A stretch of 6,109 nt of DNA from assembly GCA_002431715.1 (NCBI GenBank), contig DJHI01000001.1, positions 7,211 through 13,319 of the forward strand. The letters are read 5' to 3'. The position numbers and the translations under genes were made by a program. Numbering within the stretch: the stretch's first letter is position 1; every line of letters starts with the position of its first letter. Source of the DNA: Armatimonadetes bacterium UBA5829 (GTDB lineage: Bacteria; Armatimonadota; UBA5829). The notes beneath the pieces are model-generated. The model was not told the origin of the DNA. It worked only from the letters and a program-made list of their open reading frames with translations, and ran no database searches. Of this stretch, positions 1 to 6,109 are shown in pieces.

Positions 1-1
1 T

Positions 2-1959
<1,958 letters not shown>

Positions 1960-1965
1960 GGCTTA

Positions 1966-2015
1966 GGTAATAGCAGCAGGCGACATATCTGTTGCCTGCT
2001 GCCGCGACTGTTACC
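1966..2015 (+). terminator. Strong stem-loop after pyrG; possible terminator or attenuator lacking a U-tract
   Basis: GCAGCAGGC (1973-1981) pairs perfectly with GCCTGCTGC (1994-2002). GAC (1982-1984) with GTT (1991-1993) extends this to 12 pairs, including one G-T wobble, around the loop ATATCT. GGTAA (1966-1970) and TTACC (2011-2015) could close an outer stem. It lies in the 71-base gap between pyrG and the first transporter gene. No run of T follows, so intrinsic termination would be inefficient; it may cause partial readthrough, protect an mRNA end, or reduce transporter expression relative to pyrG. Confidence 0.45.
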
Positions 2016-2030
2016 TCATAGGATTTATAA

Positions 2031-2942
2031 TTGGACAGCACATTATCTACCGTTGCGTCGATTTTCATACTGTTATTGATCGGTTACGGCGCGAAGAAAA
2101 CTGGAGTATTGAGCCAGAAGGACGCGCCGTTTATTACGTCGCTGGTAATCAATTTCACGATGCCTGCGTTCGTGATACTGGCTATTCACGGCAAGCCGCT
2201 CAATGTGGATATGATGAAGGCCCCGTTCCTTCTCTTTGCCGGAGAAGTGGGGATAATGGCGCTGGCCTATCTGATATCCCGCGCATTCAAGTTCGACAGG
2301 CCCACAACAGGCGCTCTGATATTGGTTTCAGCGTTTGGAAATACGGGATTCCTAGGCTACCCTGTGGTCAGTGTGGTTTTTGCGCACAACGATCATGCCC
2401 TGCCTGCAGCGGTGCTAATGGATTCGTTCGGGATGATGCTTATGCTTTGTACCATAGGCATCATAACAGCCGAAGTCTTTACCGGGTCGGCTTTCGACTG
2501 GCGCAGCATGTTCACCTTTATGAAAACACCTCTCTTTCCCGCAACCATTCTTGCATTAATATTGCGCACCGTCCACCTGCCCGATCTTCTAATCTCCACT
2601 CTTCAGTATTTGAGTGCGGCTACGGTGCCGTTGGTGATGATAGCAGTCGGGCTTAATCTGTCGACTGGATCGGTCAAGCAATTCCCGTCCGCGCTGGTGA
2701 CGGCAGTTATACTCAAACTCGCGCTCCTGCCCGTGTTCGTAATGGCAGGAATGCACCTTGCGGGAATCCATGGGACCGTACATCAGGTCGGTATTGTGCA
2801 AGCAGCTATGCCCACGGCAGTCTTCGCCGGGGTGATTGCCTCTCGATACAATGCAAATCCACTGCTCGCGGCTGCTGCGATTGCTCTTTCCACTCTGATT
2901 AGCGTGGTTTCAATTCCAGCGGTGTTGTTATTAGTAAGGTGA
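2031..2942 (+). CDS. AEC (auxin efflux carrier) family transporter
   Basis: A 303-residue integral membrane protein of the AEC family, whose bacterial members export or exchange organic acids and similar anions; the substrate here is unknown. About ten hydrophobic segments are visible (roughly 6-22, 36-52, 63-84, 92-117, 123-148, 164-180, 187-209, 218-243, 250-270, 276-302), the expected number for the family. Family-like motifs are NFTMPAF (41-47), FGNTGFLGYP (102-111), VGLNLS (206-211) and QAAMPTAVFAGVIASRY (257-273), followed by the terminal helix with SIPAVLL. The start is TTG at 2031, with AGGA at 2020-2023, 7 bases upstream; no ATG or GTG lies early enough to keep the first membrane helix. 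It follows the pyrG stem-loop by 15 bases and is almost certainly co-transcribed with the next gene, 4 bases downstream. Confidence 0.88.
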   Translation: MDSTLSTVASIFILLLIGYGAKKTGVLSQKDAPFITSLVINFTMPAFVILAIHGKPLNVDMMKAPFLLFAGEVGIMALAYLISRAFKFDRPTTGALILVSAFGNTGFLGYPVVSVVFAHNDHALPAAVLMDSFGMMLMLCTIGIITAEVFTGSAFDWRSMFTFMKTPLFPATILALILRTVHLPDLLISTLQYLSAATVPLVMIAVGLNLSTGSVKQFPSALVTAVILKLALLPVFVMAGMHLAGIHGTVHQVGIVQAAMPTAVFAGVIASRYNANPLLAAAAIALSTLISVVSIPAVLLLVR

Positions 2943-2946
2943 CAAA

Positions 2947-3924
2947 TTGTCGGTAAAAGCATCAAAAATCGACTTTGGTCGATACTGGTATTACTGCGCT
3001 ATTGCGCTGATGTTTATCGTCGGATGGTGTCGGCCCTCAATCGGGCTGTGGATGAAGTCGATCAATACGACCTTTTACCTGGTTTTTCTAGCATTCTTTC
3101 TCAACTCGTTTGCTCTCTCGCCCGAATCTCTCCTTAAGAGCATGAAACAGTGGCGAGTTCTTATAACTGCGCTCATTATCACATTCGGTATTTCTCCCGC
3201 GCTGGTATTCGCCGCCAGACGACTAGTGCCTGGCGGCGACAGTCTGATCGGTCATGGTTTTCAAATTGTCTCAGTCGTTCCGACACTGTTCGTATCGGCT
3301 GTGGTTCTGACAAGACTGGCTAAAGGCAATGCCGCCGTAGCTCTGTTTCTCACCATCTCGACAAATCTGCTCGCTGTATTTATCGCCCCGATGCTGATTA
3401 AGGCAACACTTGGTTCCAGTGTAAAATTCGATCTGCTGAGCACCAGCGTAAGTATGACCTACAATGTCATTCTTCCCACTATACTCGGCCAATTGGCTCG
3501 AAAGCGATGGGAAGTTTGGGCTCAGAGACACGCGAGCCTGATTACGGTGCTGTCGCAGTTCACGATACTTCTATTCATCATAACCGGCGTCTCAGCCCTG
3601 CCGAGATCCATCATCACTCCGAAGATAGTAATTGTGGCAATCACAGGCGATGTGATATTGCATGCGATACTGCTTGGACTCGGCAGATTCAGCGGCGCAA
3701 TGATTAAGGCGGACGAACCGACCCGGCGAGCACTAACCTTCTGCAGCGCCCAGAAGTCGTTCGCATTCAATGTGCTCCTGTGCGAGCATATCTTCGCGGG
3801 TAACGTCGCAGCATTCGGGCTCGGCATTTTGCCGGGGATCATTTATTATCTGCTGGTGCTGAGCGTGGACAGCGTGATCGCTCAGTGGTGGAGCCTGCAT
3901 ACCCCAAAAAGAATACGCGCGTAG
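2947..3924 (+). CDS. SBF-like (bile acid:sodium symporter family, SLC10A7-like) membrane transporter
   Basis: A 325-residue multi-pass membrane protein. Hydrophobic segments lie at roughly 13-28, 40-56, 70-90, 104-122, 130-153, 168-182, 198-217, 224-246, 262-282 and 288-311. Features of the SLC10A7/SBF-like branch are VVPTLFVSAVVLTRLA (110-125), TISTNLLAVFIAP (136-148), whose Thr/Asn lie in the broken-helix region that binds Na+ in characterised BASS proteins, and TFCSAQKSFAFN (264-275) with Q269. These suggest a Na+-coupled organic anion transporter; the substrate is not predictable. The start is TTG at 2947 with AAGGTG (2935-2940) just before it, overlapping the end of the AEC gene, so translation is probably coupled. 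The 5-residue tail KRIRA is basic, suggesting a cytoplasmic C-terminus. The stop codon lies one base from the stop of convergent rex, leaving no room for a dedicated terminator. Confidence 0.85.
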   Translation: MSVKASKIDFGRYWYYCAIALMFIVGWCRPSIGLWMKSINTTFYLVFLAFFLNSFALSPESLLKSMKQWRVLITALIITFGISPALVFAARRLVPGGDSLIGHGFQIVSVVPTLFVSAVVLTRLAKGNAAVALFLTISTNLLAVFIAPMLIKATLGSSVKFDLLSTSVSMTYNVILPTILGQLARKRWEVWAQRHASLITVLSQFTILLFIITGVSALPRSIITPKIVIVAITGDVILHAILLGLGRFSGAMIKADEPTRRALTFCSAQKSFAFNVLLCEHIFAGNVAAFGLGILPGIIYYLLVLSVDSVIAQWWSLHTPKRIRA

Positions 3925-3925
3925 A

Positions 3926-4558
3926 TTAATCATCTTCCGGCAGATAGTATGAAAGCACGGCAAGTTCCTGAAGAAAATCTATGTGGCGGACTGTGACATT
4001 CGACGGTATTCGAATGAATGTCGGAGCAAAGTTGAGTATGTTCACTACATTTGCTGAGACTAGCCTTTCAGCCGTCTCCTGAGCAGCAGACGCAGGAACC
4101 GCGATAATTCCTATCCTTGCCTGCAGCACCTTATTTACACTGATAATCTCATCAATGTCTTGAATTGTAAGGTCCCAGAGCTGTTTGCCTATCTTATTGG
4201 GATTGTTGTCGAATGCGGCTACTATCTGGAAGTTTTCCGTACGCAGCGGGTGATACCCTGCGAGAGCCGCGCCAAGGTTACCCGCTCCCACGAGCAGCAC
4301 CGACTGCGTCTTCTGCAAATTAAGAATCCGGCTGATACGAGCCTGAAGCTCATTTACATTATAGCCGATTCCGGGGCGTCCGAACTCCCCAAAATATGAA
4401 AGATCCTTGCGGAATTGAGCCGCGTTTATACCCGCACGTGACTCTAAATCAGCCGATGAGACCGTCTCGACGTTTCGTATTTTCAAGTCCGAAAAGATTG
4501 TAAGATAATTAGCCAGCCGCTCAAGGGTGGGCATGGGAACTTTTATGCCGTTGGGCAT
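3926..4558 (-). CDS. rex: Redox-sensing transcriptional repressor Rex
   Basis: Rex is a homodimeric cytoplasmic repressor that binds DNA when NADH is low relative to NAD+ and releases it when NADH rises, controlling fermentation and respiration genes. The length, 210 aa, is typical. An N-terminal winged helix (about 8-82) contains AQFRKDLSYFGEFG (47-60) and the GIGY turn; the usual FGxRGxGY reads FGRPGIGY, with Pro for the second Arg. A Rossmann domain follows: GAGNLG (91-96), acidic D117 in AAFDNNP and PNKIG (120-124), then IIAVPASAAQ (151-160), NILNFAPTFI (173-182) and a C-terminal domain-swap helix DFLQELAVLSYYL (194-206). The ATG at 4558 fits the family N-terminus (IKVPMPTLERL) and has AGAGGTGG on the - strand about 9 bases upstream. 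A Rex operator and promoter precede it, so autoregulation is likely. The RNase Z-like gene lies upstream on the same strand. Confidence 0.96.
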   Translation of the reverse strand: MPNGIKVPMPTLERLANYLTIFSDLKIRNVETVSSADLESRAGINAAQFRKDLSYFGEFGRPGIGYNVNELQARISRILNLQKTQSVLLVGAGNLGAALAGYHPLRTENFQIVAAFDNNPNKIGKQLWDLTIQDIDEIISVNKVLQARIGIIAVPASAAQETAERLVSANVVNILNFAPTFIRIPSNVTVRHIDFLQELAVLSYYLPEDD

Positions 4559-4575
4559 TGGGTGATTCCACCTCT

Positions 4576-4593
4576 TTGTGAAATAATGCGCAA
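4576..4593. promoter_or_regulatory. Rex operator (ROP-like) in front of rex
   Basis: The + strand reads TTGTGAAATAATGCGCAA. This matches the known 18-bp Rex consensus TTGTGAA-N4-TTCACAA: the first half-site is perfect (7/7), the second is TGCGCAA (5/7), and the spacing is exact. The site covers the predicted transcription start of rex (about 4591), just downstream of its -10 box and upstream of its ribosome-binding site, where bound Rex would block initiation. Seen: the motif and its position. Inferred: binding and autorepression. Confidence 0.8.
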
Positions 4594-4597
4594 TCTA

Positions 4598-4627
4598 AGT
4601 ATAACAAACGCACGATTTACGATGCAA
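4598..4627 (-). promoter_or_regulatory. Predicted sigma70-type promoter of rex
   Basis: On the - strand, a -10 box TATACT (4603-4598) is preceded, 18 bases upstream, by TTGCAT (4627-4622) as a weak -35 box. The expected start is near 4591, giving a leader of about 33 bases with the Shine-Dalgarno sequence at 4573-4568. The promoter lies in the 78-base gap after the hydrolase stop codon, so rex can be transcribed independently of that gene, though readthrough is possible. The Rex-like operator lies immediately downstream. Confidence 0.55.
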
Positions 4628-4636
4628 GTAAATAAG

Positions 4637-5479
4637 TTATGGGCTATGAGTTGTGTCGACTGGGATGATATCGTTGCAGTGGGCTATGTAGAGGTCGCCT
4701 CGGAAGCCGGTTTTTTGCTTTATGACAGATACGGCTTCGATTACATCTTCCAGCAAGTAGCGATCCGATATGTGGCAGAGGATAAGAGATTTGACATCCT
4801 GGCCGGCTCCCCACTCGATTGTCTTTTCGAGAGTGGAATGCCGGTTTGACTCCATGGATGCAAGATTCACGTCCCGCTCCATAAATGTCGCTTCAAAGAC
4901 AGCGAGATCGAGCCTGCCGTAAGGTGTGTGCACCGCCTCGGAGCCGTCGCCAGTATAAAGAAATATGGGATGATACCGGCAAACATTTTGGCCGGTTGCA
5001 GGATCGGGCATTTTTCGTTCCTGTTGGATTTCGTAACCGAGGCAGAGTTGGCCCCGGACATGCCTCATCTCAAATGCTACAACGCGAGTGGGACGGTGCG
5101 CGTCCGGTATCTCAACCTCGGAGCCGACCTCCATCGGCTGCGCATACAAAGGATACCTCAGCAAACCCGACTGCTTGCGCTCTATATATTCCAGCATCGC
5201 ATTGATCCATCGGTCATGCTTGGGATAATAAATCACCAGCGGTTTGTCTCGCTCACCGGAGGCAAGGTTGCGTATATTCACCAAATTCGATATCCCGGCA
5301 ATATGATCCTCATGACCGTGAGAAAGGAAAACATGGCGGATACCGAAAACCTTGGAGCCCAGAGTCGTGGCCACACCCTCACCCGCATCGAAGAGGCACC
5401 GGGTCGGCTTGTGATAGAACCACTGGCTGTAAAGCGCCAGCGAGAATGATATTAGGATATCGTTTGGATTTATCGGCAT
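4637..5479 (-). CDS. RNase Z-like metallo-beta-lactamase-fold hydrolase
   Basis: Probably a two-zinc hydrolase of the RNase Z/ElaC-like branch, 280 aa from ATG 5479. Numbered from there: LFDAGEG (29-35), HGHEDH (54-59), H140 in FEMRH before LGYEI, D178 in LYTGDG, FEATF (195-199), HST (214-216) and LCHISDRY (234-241) with H236. All expected metal ligands are present, and FEATF, HST and the final SxRY-like motif are RNase Z hallmarks. However, the segment from LGYEI (147-151) to the TGDG Asp (178) is only about 25 residues; in canonical RNase Z this region carries a longer arm with a GP motif that grips tRNA. The N-terminus (ILISFSLALYSQWFY) also replaces the usual FLGTG strand. tRNA 3' processing is possible but not established. 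Start: TTG at 5524 or ATG at 5497 are in frame, but the predicted transcript begins near 5507, excluding 5524. None has a clear Shine-Dalgarno sequence; 5479 leaves a 28-base leader. It diverges from a TetR regulator. Confidence 0.85.
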   Translation of the reverse strand: MPINPNDILISFSLALYSQWFYHKPTRCLFDAGEGVATTLGSKVFGIRHVFLSHGHEDHIAGISNLVNIRNLASGERDKPLVIYYPKHDRWINAMLEYIERKQSGLLRYPLYAQPMEVGSEVEIPDAHRPTRVVAFEMRHVRGQLCLGYEIQQERKMPDPATGQNVCRYHPIFLYTGDGSEAVHTPYGRLDLAVFEATFMERDVNLASMESNRHSTLEKTIEWGAGQDVKSLILCHISDRYLLEDVIEAVSVIKQKTGFRGDLYIAHCNDIIPVDTTHSP

Positions 5480-5481
5480 GC

Positions 5482-5509
5482 TTGGCTGATTGACCATTAA
5501 TGTGATAAT
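5482..5509 (+). promoter_or_regulatory. Predicted promoter of the tetR-family gene (extended -10)
   Basis: TTGGCT (5482-5487) is separated by 16 bases from GATAAT (5504-5509). The -10 box is preceded by TG at 5501-5502 with one intervening base, an extended -10 element. Transcription would start near 5516, giving a leader of about 20 bases with AAGGGGA (5523-5529) as ribosome-binding site 6 bases before the ATG. A second -35-like TTGACC lies at 5490-5495 but has no well-spaced -10 box. It overlaps the opposing hydrolase promoter. Confidence 0.5.
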
Positions 5510-5510
5510 G
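5495..5510. promoter_or_regulatory. Inverted repeat CATTA-N6-TAATG, candidate TetR operator
   Basis: CATTA (5495-5499) and TAATG (5506-5510) are perfect inverted 5-base arms separated by 6 bases. The dyad covers the extended -10 of the tetR promoter and the predicted start site (about 5507) of the opposing hydrolase promoter, a typical place for a dimeric TetR repressor. The arms are short and A/T-rich, so a chance match is possible. Confidence 0.4.
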
Positions 5511-5513
5511 TAG

Positions 5514-5542
5514 AGTATACCCAAGGGGACGGATTATGGCAA
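5514..5542 (-). promoter_or_regulatory. Predicted sigma70-type promoter of the RNase Z-like gene
   Basis: On the - strand, TTGCCA (5542-5537; 5 of 6 to TTGACA) is separated by 17 bases from TATACT (5519-5514; 5 of 6 to TATAAT). This is the best promoter match noticed in the window. The start would be near 5507. The -35 box lies within the first codons of the divergent TetR gene, and the -10 box lies in that gene's leader, so the two promoters compete for the same DNA. It also implies that the TTG at 5524 cannot be the hydrolase start. Confidence 0.6.
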
Positions 5543-6109
5543 AAGAATCTCAAATTTCTTGGAAAGATAAACGCAAAGAAGAGCTTCGCGAAGGATTGAT
5601 CGCTGAAGCGGTGCGGCTGTTTCGCGAAAAAGGATTCGACGCGGTTTCCATAGATGAGATCGTTCGGGCCGTAGGTGTCGCCAAAGGCACGTTTTATCTC
5701 TACTTCAATACAAAAGCCGATCTGGTAAATGCCGCAGCCGATCAATTGCTAGTCGCTCTTGAGGAAAAGACTTCATCAGCGCTTAATGAGACCTCGGGCG
5801 ATGCATCAAAAGCTCTTCGGGCTATTGTAGTAGCGGTGATCGACTTTATTAGAGAGAATCCGGGGATGCTCCCCTTAATCACAAATGCCCCGGATTCAGA
5901 AAACGCACTTGCGTCCCGTTGGCAATCCGCGACAATATCCGTTTGCGAGAGACTACTTCGAATGGGGATGCTTCAGGGCCATTACAGAGAGATCGATCCC
6001 AAGCTTGCATCGCACGCTCTATTTGGAATGCTTGCAGCCATTATAAAATGCGCAGAGAGCCCTGGTGCTGAAACAGGCGAAATAGCGGTGGAGTTTTTTG
6101 AGCGAGGCT
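5536..6109 (+). CDS. TetR/AcrR-family transcriptional regulator (cut by window end)
   Basis: Open from ATG 5536 to the last base with no stop; 191 residues are visible, close to a full TetR protein (usually 190-220 aa). TetR proteins are homodimeric repressors with an N-terminal helix-turn-helix and a ligand-binding helical C-domain. Seen: a leading Lys/Arg/Glu-rich helix, LIAEAVRLFREKGFDAVSID (21-40), recognition-helix region VGVAKGTFYLYFNTKADL (46-63), then a divergent all-helical region including VVAVIDFIRENPGMLPLI and a late SHALFGMLAAIIKCAE helix that may form the dimer interface. The C-domain does not reveal a ligand. AAGGGGA at 5523-5529 supports the start. The gene diverges from the RNase Z-like gene with overlapping promoters and a dyad between them, the standard layout for a TetR protein that represses itself and its divergent neighbour. 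Confidence 0.9.
   Translation, partial: MAKESQISWKDKRKEELREGLIAEAVRLFREKGFDAVSIDEIVRAVGVAKGTFYLYFNTKADLVNAAADQLLVALEEKTSSALNETSGDASKALRAIVVAVIDFIRENPGMLPLITNAPDSENALASRWQSATISVCERLLRMGMLQGHYREIDPKLASHALFGMLAAIIKCAESPGAETGEIAVEFFERG

Noticed and set aside
2026..2031. Perfect TATAAT just before the AEC transporter start
   Set aside because: No -35 box lies 16-18 bases upstream, and transcription from it would start after the only credible start codon.
2941..2951. GACAA-A-TTGTC palindrome across the SBF-like start codon
   Set aside because: Five-base arms with a one-base centre are expected by chance, the site lies within an operon, and no regulator is implied.
4928..5449. 173-codon open frame on the + strand opposite the RNase Z-like gene
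   Set aside because: The - strand frame carries all metallo-beta-lactamase motifs; the + strand product shows no known motif.
5480..5524. TTG at 5524 and ATG at 5497 as starts of the RNase Z-like gene
   Set aside because: 5524 lies upstream of the predicted transcription start and has no ribosome-binding site; 5497 would leave only about 10 bases of leader. 5497 remains possible.

Overview
The window is a compact stretch of bacterial chromosome with six genes: two are cut by the window ends, and the rest are nearly back to back. Left to right, on the + strand: the 3' end of a ThiD-type hydroxymethylpyrimidine kinase gene (2-280), a complete CTP synthase gene pyrG (340-1959), and two membrane transporter genes only 4 bases apart (2031-2942, AEC family; 2947-3924, SLC10A7-like/SBF-like family). 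On the - strand: rex, the NADH/NAD+-sensing repressor (4558-3926), which ends one base from the end of the second transporter gene, and upstream of it an RNase Z-like metallo-beta-lactamase-fold hydrolase gene (about 5479-4637). A TetR-family regulator gene on the + strand (5536 to the window end) diverges from the hydrolase. No mobile element, CRISPR array, tRNA or rRNA was seen, and no gene-free stretch exceeds 300 bases.

The organism is a bacterium. A complete Rex, with a Rex-type operator in front of its own gene, is typical of Firmicutes, Actinobacteria, Chloroflexota, Thermotogota, Armatimonadota and relatives, and is rare in Proteobacteria. Base composition is balanced to slightly GC-rich by eye. 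TTG start codons (both transporters) and Shine-Dalgarno-like sequences before most genes fit that range, but the phylum cannot be fixed from this window. Nothing points to recent transfer.

The regulatory DNA is more informative than the gene list. (1) An 18-bp Rex-like operator (4576-4593) sits at the predicted transcription start of rex, implying redox-dependent autoregulation. (2) The hydrolase/tetR intergenic region holds two good, oppositely directed sigma70-type promoters that overlap physically, with a CATTA-N6-TAATG dyad over the shared start region. The TetR protein therefore probably represses itself and possibly the hydrolase. (3) The thiD-pyrG gap contains five AAAT-headed heptamers in exact 7-base register, which also argues against a longer pyrG reading. 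(4) A 12-bp stem-loop separates pyrG from the transporters.

At protein level, CTP synthase has two unusual local substitutions in otherwise highly conserved segments (residues 181-187 and 388-389). The RNase Z-like protein keeps the metal ligands but seems to lack the usual substrate-recognition arm, so its substrate is uncertain. The two adjacent transporters belong to families usually grouped in one structural superfamily. I do not see a clearly new multi-gene system; the hydrolase/TetR pair and the transporter pair are the best candidates for further examination.
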